In this document: piece by piece, positions 54,137-63,323 of the stretch
How the letters are laid out: every line of letters begins with the position of its first letter
How positions within the stretch are numbered: position 1 is the stretch's first letter
DNA from: Pseudomonadota bacterium
GTDB taxonomy: Bacteria; Desulfobacterota; Binatia; UBA9968
Length of the DNA: 64,000 nt
Assembly: GCA_021324155.1 (NCBI GenBank)
Contig: JAJPJQ010000018.1
Coordinates: forward strand, 171,381-235,380
Direction of reading: 5' to 3'
The notes under the pieces: model-generated
Database searches by the model: none
What the model was told of the DNA's origin: nothing
The model's input: only the letters and a program-made list of their open reading frames with translations
Position numbers and translations under genes: made by a program

Positions 54137-56182
54137 ATGTCCTGGGAACCGAGACAGGGTCGTTTTGAGATCGTATCCGGCTTTAAACCCCAGGGCGACC
54201 AGCCGCAGGCGATCGACAGCCTCGCGCGCGGCATCGGTGAAGGCAGGCGCCATCAGACTCTGCTCGGCGTCACCGGCTCGGGCAAAACCCTCACGATGGC
54301 GAACGTCATCGCGCGTGTAAATAGACCCGCGCTCGTCATTGCGCCGAACAAGACCCTCGCCGCGCAGCTCTACAACGAGTTCAAAGAGCTGTTCCCCAAC
54401 AACGCGGTCCGGTATTTCGTGAGCTACTACGACTATTACCAGCCCGAGGCGTACGTTCCGTCGACAGACACCTACATCGAGAAGGACGCCTCGATCAACG
54501 ACGAGATCGATAAGCTCCGCCACTCCGCCACCAAGGCGCTGCTCGAGCGGCGCGACACCATCATCGTGGCGAGCGTCTCGTGCATATACGGCCTGGGCTC
54601 GCCCGAGGCGTACTTCGACATGATGGTCTACCTGGAAGAGGGCATGGAGATCGAGCGCGACCGCGTGCTGCGGAAGCTCGTCGACATCCATTATCTCCGA
54701 AGCGACTACGATTTTCACCGCGGCACGTTCCGCGTGCGCGGCGACATTATCGAAGTCTTTCCGGCGTACGAGGACAGCTCGGCGTTACGCGTCGAGTTTT
54801 TCGGCGATCGGATCGAAAAGCTCGTGGAGATCGACCCGATCCGCGGCAAGCCGCTCCGGCGCGTGGGCATGGCGTGCATCTACCCGGCGAGCCATTACGT
54901 TACGACCGACGAGCGCATGAAGCTCGCGCTCGCGGGCATCCGCGAGGAATTGCAGATCCGCCTGGCCGAGCTGCGCGCGGAAAACAAATTATTGGAGGCG
55001 CAGCGGCTCGAGCAGCGGACGATGTACGATCTCGAGCTGCTCGACGAAATGGGTTTCTGCCCGGGCATCGAGAACTATTCACGCCACTTGACCGGGCGCA
55101 GCCCGGGCGATCCGCCGCCGACGCTCCTCAGCTATTTTCCCAACGACTTTTTGCTCTTCATCGACGAGAGCCACGTCGCGGTGCCGCAGATCGGCGGCAT
55201 GTACCGCGGCGACCGCTCGCGCAAGGAAACGCTCGTCGAATTCGGTTTCCGCCTGCCGTCGGCGCTCGACAACCGCCCGCTCAACTTCGCGGAGTTCGAG
55301 GCGATGACGAACCAGGTCGTCTACGTCTCCGCCACGCCGGCGGACTATGAGATCAAACAGAGCGGCGGGGTCGTCGTCGAGCAGCTCATCCGACCGACCG
55401 GACTAATCGATCCCGAGGTCACCGTGCGTCCGGCGCGTAGTCAGGTGGACGACCTACTGGAGCAGATCCGCCAGCGCGTCGAGCGGAACGAGCGCGTGCT
55501 CGTTACGACGCTCACCAAGCGCATGGCCGAGGACCTAACCGATTATTATCAGGACTTGAACGTCAAAGTCCGCTATCTCCACTCCGACATCGAGACGCTG
55601 GAGCGCGTCGAGATCATCCGCGAGCTTAGGCGCGGCACCTTCGACGTGCTCGTCGGCATCAACCTGCTGCGGGAAGGTCTCGACATCCCCGAGGTGTCGC
55701 TGGTCGCGATCCTCGACGCCGATAAGGAGGGGTTTCTCCGTTCGGAGCGCTCGCTGATCCAGACGATCGGCCGCGCCGCCCGCAACGTGAACGGCTCGGT
55801 CATTCTCTACGCCGACGGCGTGACTGACTCAATGCGGCGCGCGATCGACGAGACCAACCGCCGCCGCACGCTCCAGGCTGAATACAACCGCAAGCACGGC
55901 ATCACGCCCCAGAGCGTGGTGCGCTCGCTCGGGACGCCTTTGGTCGAGATCTACGATGCCGACTATGTGACGGTGCCGCTGGCGTCGGAAAAGACGGAGC
56001 GCTACACTGCGAAGGACGATACGCGGCAGATCGAGCGCCTGCGAAAAGAGATGAAAGAGGCGGCGGCGAATCTAGAGTTCGAGCGCGCGGCCGAGCTGCG
56101 CGACAAAATCCGCCGCATGGAACAGCGCCAGCTAGGGCTGGAGAACCCGCTGCTCGCGCGCGGAGCGGACGCAGGAGGTTGA
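54137..56182 (+). CDS. uvrB: Excinuclease ABC subunit B
   Basis: This 681-residue nucleotide-excision-repair helicase has Walker A GVTGSGKT near residue 45, the beta-hairpin [12 protein letters not shown], the DEAD-like box FIDESH, helicase motifs [13 protein letters not shown] and [21 protein letters not shown], and a C-terminal UVR domain ([24 protein letters not shown]). UvrB verifies damage handed over by UvrA and recruits UvrC. Its length is normal. A lipoprotein gene starts six bases after its stop. Confidence 0.97.
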   Translation: MSWEPRQGRFEIVSGFKPQGDQPQAIDSLARGIGEGRRHQTLLGVTGSGKTLTMANVIARVNRPALVIAPNKTLAAQLYNEFKELFPNNAVRYFVSYYDYYQPEAYVPSTDTYIEKDASINDEIDKLRHSATKALLERRDTIIVASVSCIYGLGSPEAYFDMMVYLEEGMEIERDRVLRKLVDIHYLRSDYDFHRGTFRVRGDIIEVFPAYEDSSALRVEFFGDRIEKLVEIDPIRGKPLRRVGMACIYPASHYVTTDERMKLALAGIREELQIRLAELRAENKLLEAQRLEQRTMYDLELLDEMGFCPGIENYSRHLTGRSPGDPPPTLLSYFPNDFLLFIDESHVAVPQIGGMYRGDRSRKETLVEFGFRLPSALDNRPLNFAEFEAMTNQVVYVSATPADYEIKQSGGVVVEQLIRPTGLIDPEVTVRPARSQVDDLLEQIRQRVERNERVLVTTLTKRMAEDLTDYYQDLNVKVRYLHSDIETLERVEIIRELRRGTFDVLVGINLLREGLDIPEVSLVAILDADKEGFLRSERSLIQTIGRAARNVNGSVILYADGVTDSMRRAIDETNRRRTLQAEYNRKHGITPQSVVRSLGTPLVEIYDADYVTVPLASEKTERYTAKDDTRQIERLRKEMKEAAANLEFERAAELRDKIRRMEQRQLGLENPLLARGADAGG

Positions 56183-56187
56183 GGTTG

Positions 56188-56763
56188 ATGATCACCGGCA
56201 AGCCGTGTTTCGCATTCGCGTGGAGGCTCGCGTGCGCCGCGCTTCTCATTGCCGGGCTCGCCGGCTGCTCGCGCGGCGACGAACGCAAGGTGAAAAGCGC
56301 GGTGCGGAATTTTTACGATACGTACCTGACGGTCCGACCGTCCGGCGTTCCCACGAAGGCACAGCAGGCGGATTTCAAAAAGGTCGTCTCCGCCAATTTG
56401 TCCGCTCTCCTCGATGAGGCGGCGACCGTCGAAGACAATTCCCGAGACCCAAACAGTGCGGCGCCGCCGCGGCTCGAAGGCGACGTCTTCACCTCCGTCG
56501 ACGAGGGAGCGCTTTCGTACCAGATCGACCGCTGCGATATCGAGAGCGCATCGGCGATGTGCGTGATCGACTTAACAAGCGTGGAGAGTGGCAAACGCGG
56601 CAAGCTTACTTGGAAAGACCGCATCTTTCTCGTGCGCGAAGGCGATCGCTGGGTCGTCGATGACATCGAGTACTTCGGCGATAAGCAGTTCATGCATAAG
56701 GGGCGCTTGAAAGAAGTGCTCCAACAGGTGATCAAGGACGCCAAGGAGCCTCCGACGGTGTGA
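56188..56763 (+). CDS. Lipoprotein, first of a tandem DUF3828-like pair
   Basis: This 191-residue lipoprotein has a signal peptide ending LAGCSRGDE, so it is lipidated at that cysteine. The mature part, with VRNFYDTYLT, LEGDVFTSVDEGALSY and VDDIEYFGDKQFMHKG, matches the next gene closely in layout and looks like the DUF3828 fold. AGGAGG overlaps the uvrB stop. A TTG one codon earlier is an alternative start. Role unknown. Confidence 0.78.
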   Translation: MITGKPCFAFAWRLACAALLIAGLAGCSRGDERKVKSAVRNFYDTYLTVRPSGVPTKAQQADFKKVVSANLSALLDEAATVEDNSRDPNSAAPPRLEGDVFTSVDEGALSYQIDRCDIESASAMCVIDLTSVESGKRGKLTWKDRIFLVREGDRWVVDDIEYFGDKQFMHKGRLKEVLQQVIKDAKEPPTV

Positions 56764-57332
56764 GGACCGCCTTCGTGGCTGCGGGGTGGAAAGTCGGACT
56801 AATTCTGTCGCTCGCTCTCGCCGTCGCGGCGTGCTCGCGCGGCGGCGATGAAAAGGCCGTACGCGATTCCGCAGCCGGGTTCTACAATTTATATCTGAAA
56901 ACCCATCCCGCCGGCGTGCCCAATGACAAGCTGCGCGAGCAATTGCAGCCGCTGATTTCCGCGGAGCTAGGCGACCTGCTGAACGACGCGGCCGTCGCCG
57001 AGGCGGCGTACGCCAAGGAGACGAAAGGCGAGTCGCCGCCGCTCGTCGAGGGCGATTTGTTCACCTCGCTATTCGAAGGCGCCGAGTCGTACACACTCGG
57101 CCCGTGCAAGGTCGAGAACGATACCGCCTCGTGCCCGGTCGATCTGAGCTATACGGATAAGCGCGACAACTCGAAAACGGCGTGGCAGGATCGCATTTAC
57201 CTCGTCCGCGACGAAGGGAAATGGGTCGTCGACGACATCGAGTTCCTCGGCACGTGGGAATTCATGCACAAGGGAAAATTGAAGGATCTGCTGAGGCAGG
57301 TCGCCGACGAGGCGAAGGACACCGCGCCTTGA
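56760..57332 (+). CDS. Lipoprotein, second of a tandem DUF3828-like pair
   Basis: This 190-residue paralogue of the preceding gene shares AGFYNLYLKTHPAGVP, LVEGDLFTSLFEGAESY, WQDRIYLVRDEGKWVVDDIEFLG (in two parts around residue 150) and EFMHKGKLKDLL. Its lipobox is VAACSRGG. The GTG start overlaps the previous stop (GTGTGA), so translation is coupled, with AAGGAG upstream. The two are likely a duplication. They may act together in the envelope. Confidence 0.78.
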   Translation: MRTAFVAAGWKVGLILSLALAVAACSRGGDEKAVRDSAAGFYNLYLKTHPAGVPNDKLREQLQPLISAELGDLLNDAAVAEAAYAKETKGESPPLVEGDLFTSLFEGAESYTLGPCKVENDTASCPVDLSYTDKRDNSKTAWQDRIYLVRDEGKWVVDDIEFLGTWEFMHKGKLKDLLRQVADEAKDTAP

Positions 57333-57333
57333 A

Positions 57334-58146
57334 TTAAGCGTCGATCGTCTGGCCGCCGTCGATCACGAGCGCGTGGCCGGTGACGAAAGACGATTCGTCC
57401 GACGCCAGAAACAGAACCCCGTAAGCGATCTCTTCCGGCCGCGCCATACGCAGCAGCGCCTTGTTCGCCGCCGCCATACGCGCGCGCTGCTCTTCGGTGA
57501 ATTCGCCGGTCGCTTTCGGCGGGACGCCGCGGAAGCGCGCGGTCTCGACGCTGCCGGGGCAGACGCAGTTGACGCGGATGCCCTTCGGCCCGTAGTCGAG
57601 CGCCATCTCGCGCGTGAGGTTGACGATCGCCGCCTTGGTCGCGCAATAGGCGGGATACTTTTCGCTTGCCAGCAGGCCGAACGTCGAGGCCGTGTTTACG
57701 ATATTGCCGCGGCCCATCTTCAGAAAATGCGGCATCACGGCGCGGGCGCTGCGGAAGATGCCGTTCAAGTTCAAGTTAAGGATGAAGTTCCACTCGTCGT
57801 CCGTATGCTCGTGAATCAGCTTCCGGATGCCGCCGCCGGCGTTGTTGAAAACGATGTCGAGCGCGCCGAAGTTTTCCAGCGCGGCGGCGACCGCGCGATC
57901 CCAATCGTCTTGTTTCGTCACATCGCAGCGCGCGAACAGCGCCTTGCCGCCGTCGCCTTCGATGAGCTTGTCGACGCGAGGCTCGGTCGCTTCCTGAATG
58001 TCGCAGCAGACGACCCGCGCGCCCTCGCGGGCGAAGAGCCGCGCCGTCGCCCGGCCGATGCCGCTGTTCGCGCCGGTGACGATCGCCACTTTACCGTTTA
58101 ATCGGCCGAGGGCCGGCTTTAGTAATGGATGCTCGTCGGCTGCCAT
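57334..58146 (-). CDS. Short-chain dehydrogenase/reductase (SDR)
   Basis: This 270-residue classical SDR has the cofactor loop VTGANSGIGRATA, a CDIQ acidic residue after strand 2 that suggests NAD(H) preference, NNAGGG, and the catalytic Ser-Tyr-Lys in NTASTFGLLASEKYPAYCATK. It is 21 bp downstream of an orphan binding protein on the same strand and may share its operon. Substrate unknown. Confidence 0.9.
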   Translation of the reverse strand: MAADEHPLLKPALGRLNGKVAIVTGANSGIGRATARLFAREGARVVCCDIQEATEPRVDKLIEGDGGKALFARCDVTKQDDWDRAVAAALENFGALDIVFNNAGGGIRKLIHEHTDDEWNFILNLNLNGIFRSARAVMPHFLKMGRGNIVNTASTFGLLASEKYPAYCATKAAIVNLTREMALDYGPKGIRVNCVCPGSVETARFRGVPPKATGEFTEEQRARMAAANKALLRMARPEEIAYGVLFLASDESSFVTGHALVIDGGQTIDA

Positions 58147-58167
58147 AAATTTCCGCTCCTGCTGCTT

Positions 58168-59172
58168 TTACTTCCCGTAGAGATGCTTGATGAATCCCGA
58201 GTTGTCCAGATCGCGCACGAAGCTCGCGTCCACGAACGACTTGGGATCGGCCGCGGCGGCCTTAGGATTCGTGCGCGCGAGGTCGTCGAGGTAAGTCTTT
58301 ACGCCGTCGGGATCGGGGTAGGGCGCTTCGCGGAAGATCGGCGCGTAGCTCCGGTAGGCGCGTTCAAGGCTGTCGGCGTCGGTGACGCGAAGATTCGCCG
58401 TGATCACGGCCTTTGTGCCTTCCTTGTCCGTCTTGATGTAGTGAATCGACTCGATCATCGCGCGCGTGAATTTCTCAGCGAGCGGGCGGCGGGCTTTCAG
58501 GAGGGACTCGGTCGTGAGAATCCCGTTGGTGTGGAACGGGATCTTCAGCGTGCCGATGTCGACGAGGACTTTAAATCCCGCCTTCTCCGCTTCGCGCGTG
58601 AACGGCTCGCCCATCATGGAGAACTGGATGACGTTGCGCGAGAGCGCCGCGAGGCGCTCCGGGTTGCCGCCGACGGCGATGATCTTCACGTCCTTCTCGG
58701 GGTCGACGCCGATGCGTCGGAGCCCGTGGCGCAGCGCCATATCCGACGAAGTGTTCTGGCGGTTGACGCCGCCGGTCTTGCCCTTGAGCTGCTCCGGCCG
58801 CGTGATGGCGGGCGCCACGACGATCTGGTCCATGAAGTAGGGGACGACCGTCGCGATCATGGTCGTATCGGCGCCGCCGATGCGCGAGGCGACGAGCGAC
58901 GGCACGGAAATGACCGCGAGCTCGATCTCCTTCGCGAGCAGCGCCTGGAGCGCCGTGACGCCGCTGTTGACCGCGATCACTTCGGCGTCGATGCCGTTCT
59001 TTTTGAAAAATCCGCGGTCGCGCCCGACCCACACCGGCGTCGGCGCGAGCGTCGATCCCGCCCAGGCGATGCGCGCGCGCTCCTGCGCGAGCGCTGCGCC
59101 ATGTGAGCCGAGAACGATCGCGGCGAAGGCTAGCGCGAGGAGGCGACCGAATCTCAACCGATGCTTTAACAC
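58168..59172 (-). CDS. NMT1/SsuA-type ABC substrate-binding protein (tandem copy A)
   Basis: This 334-residue exported binding protein has a signal peptide (FGRLLALAFAAIVLGSHG). Motifs are RIAWAGSTLAPTPVWVGRD, LKGKTGGVNRQNTSSDMAL, GVDPEKDVKIIAVGGNPER and DNSGFIKHLYGK. It is the most divergent of three adjacent paralogues (58-61.5 kb) and is followed by an SDR gene. No membrane component is adjacent, so it either borrows a distant transporter or has another role. Confidence 0.86.
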   Translation of the reverse strand: MLKHRLRFGRLLALAFAAIVLGSHGAALAQERARIAWAGSTLAPTPVWVGRDRGFFKKNGIDAEVIAVNSGVTALQALLAKEIELAVISVPSLVASRIGGADTTMIATVVPYFMDQIVVAPAITRPEQLKGKTGGVNRQNTSSDMALRHGLRRIGVDPEKDVKIIAVGGNPERLAALSRNVIQFSMMGEPFTREAEKAGFKVLVDIGTLKIPFHTNGILTTESLLKARRPLAEKFTRAMIESIHYIKTDKEGTKAVITANLRVTDADSLERAYRSYAPIFREAPYPDPDGVKTYLDDLARTNPKAAAADPKSFVDASFVRDLDNSGFIKHLYGK

Positions 59173-59183
59173 GCGGCTTCCGC

Positions 59184-60182
59184 CTATTTTTTATAGAGCT
59201 GCTTCACGAATCCCGACGCCTCGACCTCGCGAACCAAGCTCTGATCCACGAACGCCTTGGGATCGGCGCCTACGGCTTTGGGATTCGAATGCGCGAGATC
59301 GTCGAGCATGGTCTTGACGCCGTCAGTCGTGGGCAGCAGATTTTCGGGAAAGATGCCGTTATAGGCGCGATACGCGCGCTCGAGGCTTTCGGGATCGGTG
59401 ATGCGCAGATTTTTACTGAAGATCGCCTTCGTCGCCTCCTTCTCCGTCTTGATGAAGTGGACCGCATCGATCATCGCACGGGCGAATTTGACGAACATCG
59501 GCCGCTTCGCCTTGAGAATCGGCTCGCGCGTGAGCACCGCGTTCCACCAGAAAGGGATCTTGAGCGAGCCGATGTCGAGCAGGTCTCTGAACCCCAACTT
59601 TTCGCCCTCGGCCACGAACGGCTCCGGCATGATCGAGAACTGGATGACGCTCTTCGAGAGCGCGGCGAAACGCTCGGCGTTGCCGCCGGCGGTAATGATC
59701 TTGGTGTCTTTTTCGGGATCGACGCCGACTCTTCGGAGCGCGAGCCGCAGACCCAAGTCCGAGGTGCTGCCGAGGCGGTTGACGCCGCCGGTCTTGCCTT
59801 TTAGCTGCTCGAGAGCGGTGATCGATTTGAGCGAGATGATGTGATCGACGAACGTCGGCACCATGCCGAGGATCATGACGATATCGGCTCCGGCGAGGCG
59901 CGACGAGACAAGCGTCGTCACCGATGTGACGATGACGTCGACTTCGCCGGCGAGCAGCGCCTGGAGCGCCGTCGGGCTCGCGTTGATGCGAATGACCTCG
60001 CCGATGAGCCCTTGCTTGGCGAGCATGCCTTTCGCTTCCACCACCCAGATCGGGCTGTTCGCCGGGCTATCGCCCGCCCACGCGATGCGGACGCGCTCCT
60101 GCGCTATGGCCGGGCGGCAAATGAAGACAAGAGCGACCGCCGCGGCGACGGCGGCGGCAATTCTGAATATGCGTTGGCGCAT
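59184..60182 (-). CDS. NMT1/SsuA-type ABC substrate-binding protein (tandem copy B)
   Basis: This 332-residue exported binding protein has a signal peptide (IAAAVAAAVALVFICRPA), then RIAWAGDSPANSPIWVVEA and GKTGGVNRLGSTSDLGLRL. It is very close to the copy at 60555-61550, with long identical DNA stretches around the GKTGGVNRLG region, pointing to recent duplication or gene conversion. It lies 11 bp upstream of copy A on the same strand. Confidence 0.87.
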   Translation of the reverse strand: MRQRIFRIAAAVAAAVALVFICRPAIAQERVRIAWAGDSPANSPIWVVEAKGMLAKQGLIGEVIRINASPTALQALLAGEVDVIVTSVTTLVSSRLAGADIVMILGMVPTFVDHIISLKSITALEQLKGKTGGVNRLGSTSDLGLRLALRRVGVDPEKDTKIITAGGNAERFAALSKSVIQFSIMPEPFVAEGEKLGFRDLLDIGSLKIPFWWNAVLTREPILKAKRPMFVKFARAMIDAVHFIKTEKEATKAIFSKNLRITDPESLERAYRAYNGIFPENLLPTTDGVKTMLDDLAHSNPKAVGADPKAFVDQSLVREVEASGFVKQLYKK

Positions 60183-60322
60183 GCTGTTCCCTCCCAGGCT
60201 GAAATCCTGGACGGATTTAACCTTACGTCCGAAGCACTGTCAATAAACAGGCCGTGCGCGTCATTTGGGGCGGGTCCGGCCTTGTGATATGAATACCGAT
60301 CGCATTCGGTCGAAGGAGGTGG

Positions 60323-60544
60323 GTGATGAATCCGATTCGAATCCTGGCGATTGTCCTGATCGTTGCCGGCGTTCTCGGTCTCGTCTACGGTAGTTTCAGC
60401 TACACGAAAGAGACGCACGAGGCGAAACTAGGGCCGCTTGAGCTTTCGGTAAAAGAAAAGGAGACGGTGAACGTCCCCCAATGGGCCGGCATCGGAGCCA
60501 TCGCCATCGGCGCGATTCTCCTTCTGGTGCGGACGAAGCCTTAG
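60323..60544 (+). CDS. DUF3185-family small membrane protein
   Basis: This 73-residue protein has two membrane segments (ILAIVLIVAGVLGLVYG and WAGIGAIAIGAILLLV) separated by a polar stretch with LGPLELSVKEKETVNVPQW. This matches the DUF3185 family of unknown role. AAGGAGGTG, a near-ideal ribosome site, lies about seven bases before the ATG. It lies on the plus strand, between two nearly identical minus-strand binding-protein genes. Confidence 0.82.
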   Translation: MMNPIRILAIVLIVAGVLGLVYGSFSYTKETHEAKLGPLELSVKEKETVNVPQWAGIGAIAIGAILLLVRTKP

Positions 60545-60554
60545 CGCCGGGTGG

Positions 60555-61550
60555 CTATTTTTTGTAGAGCTGCTTGATAAAACCCGAGGTTTCCAGCTCG
60601 CGCACGAAACTCGCGTCGACGAACGCCTTCGGGTCGGCGGCCGCCGCCTTCGTATCTTTCACGGCCATATCGTCGAGCATCGTCTTGACACCGTCCGGGG
60701 TCGGGTAGGGAACCTCGGGAAAGGCGTTGGAGTAATCGTGATAGGCGCGCTCCAGGCCGTCCGGATCGCTGATGCCGAGATTCTTCTTGAATAGCCCCTT
60801 GGCGTATTCCTTTTCGGTCTTGATGATGTGAATCGCCTCCACCATCGCCCGCACGAGCTTCTGCAGCAGCGGGCGTTTGGTTTTGATGATGCCCTCGCGC
60901 GTCATGATGCCATTCCACCAGAAGGGGATTTTGAGATCGCCGATGCGGAAGAGCCGGCGAAAACCGAGCTTCTCGGCCTGCGTTGCAAACGGTTCGGGGA
61001 TGATCGTGAACTGGCTGAGTCCTTTCGATAGCGACGCGAAGCGCTCGGCGGTGCCGCCGACCGGAATAATCTTCGTGTCCTTCTCGGGGTCGACGCCAAG
61101 CTTTCGGAGCGCGAGCCGCAAGCCCAAGTCCGAAGTGCTGCCGAGGCGGTTGACGCCGCCGGTCTTGCCTTTTAGCTGCTCGACGGCGGTGATGCTCGAA
61201 AGCGAAAAGATGTAATCGACGAACGTCGGCACGACGCCGAGAATCATCACGGTATCGGCGCCCGCGAGCCGCGAGCTCGCCACGGTCGTCACCGAGATGC
61301 TCGCGACGTCGATCTCGCCCGCGAGCATCGCCTGGAGCACGATCGGGCTTGCGTTGATGGCGATGATTTCGGGCTGGACGCCTTGTTTCTGCAAAAGCTT
61401 TCGGTCCTCGATGATCCATATCGGACTGTTCGTCGGGCTAAAGCCCGCCCACGCCAAGCGGAGCCGCTCCTGGGCTTGGGCCACCGTTCCAGCGAGCAGA
61501 AGCGCACCGATTAACGACAGCAGCGCGAGGCATTGTTTCGCCATGGTCAC
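60555..61550 (-). CDS. NMT1/SsuA-type ABC substrate-binding protein (tandem copy C)
   Basis: This 331-residue exported binding protein has a signal peptide (CLALLSLIGALLLAGTVA), then RLAWAGFSPTNSPIWIIED, GKTGGVNRLGSTSDLGLRL and ETSGFIKQLYKK. It is nearly identical in several blocks to copy B. A plus-strand DUF3185 gene separates it from copy B, so it probably has its own promoter upstream of 61550. Ligand unknown. Confidence 0.87.
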   Translation of the reverse strand: MTMAKQCLALLSLIGALLLAGTVAQAQERLRLAWAGFSPTNSPIWIIEDRKLLQKQGVQPEIIAINASPIVLQAMLAGEIDVASISVTTVASSRLAGADTVMILGVVPTFVDYIFSLSSITAVEQLKGKTGGVNRLGSTSDLGLRLALRKLGVDPEKDTKIIPVGGTAERFASLSKGLSQFTIIPEPFATQAEKLGFRRLFRIGDLKIPFWWNGIMTREGIIKTKRPLLQKLVRAMVEAIHIIKTEKEYAKGLFKKNLGISDPDGLERAYHDYSNAFPEVPYPTPDGVKTMLDDMAVKDTKAAAADPKAFVDASFVRELETSGFIKQLYKK

Positions 61551-61734
61551 TCCTCGATTGAGGCGAACCTAACAGTTAATCTGCGAGTGGGTCAAGATAG
61601 ACGGCCGGCTTTTATGATCGTCAATGGGCGACTTTATGCGTTTGACATAAGCTGCAGCGGTAATATATATCGCCCTTAATTTTTCCATTTGCTTATTCTG
61701 GCGGCAACAGTCGACCACTAGAGCGTAGATCGTT

Positions 61735-62517
61735 ATGATGCGTCTGAAGCGCGGAGCCGTCATGCGTGCCGCGATCGGCTTTCTGTTCACAACGCTCTCC
61801 GGCTGCTCTTCTTCCGCCCACTGGCGCAATCTTCCCGAACAGAGAACCGGCGTCGTCGCCTATCTGTTGATAGATGATAACGAACGCATCAGACCGGCTG
61901 TCGGTCTCGTTCATGTCTTGGCCGAGACGGCGCCGTTGCCGGTCGATAAACTGTACGTATTCACCTCCGGGCAGGGTAACCTTGCGCTGCGGGTTCAGGC
62001 GTTCGACAGCAAGAACGCGGGCGCGTTCCGCTGCGGGAAAGGCACGCCTCCGCCGTCGGGTTGCGTTTTTGTCGGCGACGAACTCTTGGCGGCCTTATCG
62101 CTCGATGCTTTAGCCGGTGTAATGGCCCACGAGCTCGGTCACCTCGAGCGCGGCCATAAACCCCTCGATTCGGACCTACAAACGGCCAGAGGCATAACGC
62201 GCACAGGGAATCAGCTTTGCGGGCAGTTGGTACCAGGACCTATTTGCGCCGTCGCCGGGGTTATCGGGTGCGCGCTCGCGCTCGGCGGCTTGGCGTCGAC
62301 GGCGACGATCTCCAGCTACTCCCGCGATCTCGAACGCGAGGCCGACGAATCGGCGCTTAATCGCCTAAAGGCCGCCGGGGTTCAGTGTCCCTCTCTCGTC
62401 ATGCAGAAAACATTCTCGGAATTGTCGAACCTCCCCGGCGCCGGCAAAGGAGGCGGACTTTTTTCCACGCACCCGAGCTTGCGAGAGCGCTGGCAAAATT
62501 TGAACGGGGCCTGTTGA
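61735..62517 (+). CDS. M48-family metallopeptidase lipoprotein
   Basis: This 260-residue lipoprotein has a signal peptide ending LSGCSSS. The zinc motif HELGH lies in VMAHELGHLERGHK near residue 130. The third ligand is probably the glutamate in RDLEREADESALNRL. STHPSLRERWQNL at the end is typical of M48 enzymes. It probably trims or degrades envelope proteins. The start is the first ATG of MMRLKRG. It converges with another lipoprotein gene, and a second M48 gene lies 0.8 kb away. Confidence 0.88.
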   Translation: MMRLKRGAVMRAAIGFLFTTLSGCSSSAHWRNLPEQRTGVVAYLLIDDNERIRPAVGLVHVLAETAPLPVDKLYVFTSGQGNLALRVQAFDSKNAGAFRCGKGTPPPSGCVFVGDELLAALSLDALAGVMAHELGHLERGHKPLDSDLQTARGITRTGNQLCGQLVPGPICAVAGVIGCALALGGLASTATISSYSRDLEREADESALNRLKAAGVQCPSLVMQKTFSELSNLPGAGKGGGLFSTHPSLRERWQNLNGAC

Positions 62518-62539
62518 TTGTCGCGGGATTTCCCGGCGC

Positions 62540-63307
62540 TCAATACGATTTTTCCTCGGAAGCCTTCGGTTTCTCCGGCTCGATAGCCTTGCCGATCAAC
62601 GGATTGAGGGCGATATCGACGGCTTTATGGTTTCGCTCCTCGTCATTGAATAGTTCTTGCCGTGATATTTGATAAAATTGGTTACCGGAAAGCTTGCTCA
62701 ACAACTGGATGCCGCCGAAATTTATGTACATGTCGACATCATTAATGTCGGATAAATCCACGTACAGCGATAAACCGGTGGTCGTGCCACTAGTCTGCGG
62801 GCCAAAAAACATGGCCCACGCGCCGCCGGAACGCATATATTCGTCCGTCCCGTGCCACCGTGCATGATCGATATTAAAGCTCACCTTCACCGGAACTATC
62901 GCTATTTCCATTAAGCCGTCGGCGTTTGTCTTCGCCGCCAGCTCCCGCATCGCGTGCTGACGGAGCGTCTTGAATTTTTGGTCGTCGCGCTTGCCGGTCA
63001 TCGGATCGAAAAAGCCGCCGAGTGTCTCGGTCATCTGCTTCCAAATCGCGCCGTATTCCGTGGAAGGAACGACCGTGAAGCCGCCTTCTTGGAGTTTGGC
63101 GGTCACCAGGGCTTCGAATTTCGCCTTGACCGGGTCGGGGTTGTCGACGCCGACCGAGACCGGCGCGAGCGCCACGACCTTGACCTTGTTCTTGATCTCC
63201 GCCTGGGGAGTTTTGAAAGGATTGTATGGCGCCGTCGTGGCCGCGCAGGCGCAAAGCGACACCGCCAACGCAACGCCGAATATCCACATCGCTGTGCGAG
63301 CGTTCAT
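62540..63307 (-). CDS. Lipoprotein of unknown function
   Basis: I do not recognise this 255-residue lipoprotein. The lipobox is LCAC after a hydrophobic stretch (AMWIFGVALAVSL). The mature part has VVALAPVSVGVDNPDPVKAK and LQEGGFTVVPSTEYGAIW, resembling the nucleotide-free alpha/beta fold of CsgG/GNA1162-like lipoproteins, and a later SLYVDLSDINDVDMYINFGG. GAGGAGGAGACG precedes the ATG. It follows the M48/TPR gene by 16 bp on the same strand. Confidence 0.72.
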   Translation of the reverse strand: MNARTAMWIFGVALAVSLCACAATTAPYNPFKTPQAEIKNKVKVVALAPVSVGVDNPDPVKAKFEALVTAKLQEGGFTVVPSTEYGAIWKQMTETLGGFFDPMTGKRDDQKFKTLRQHAMRELAAKTNADGLMEIAIVPVKVSFNIDHARWHGTDEYMRSGGAWAMFFGPQTSGTTTGLSLYVDLSDINDVDMYINFGGIQLLSKLSGNQFYQISRQELFNDEERNHKAVDIALNPLIGKAIEPEKPKASEEKSY

Positions 63308-63323
63308 CGTCTCCTCCTCGCGT

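Noticed and set aside
54580..55350. Alternative plus-strand frame of 256 codons inside uvrB
   Set aside because: It is a frame-shifted reading of an intact uvrB.
58129..59106. Plus-strand open frame of 325 codons over binding-protein copy A
   Set aside because: It is antisense to an intact binding-protein gene with a signal peptide. It has no ribosome site or motif.
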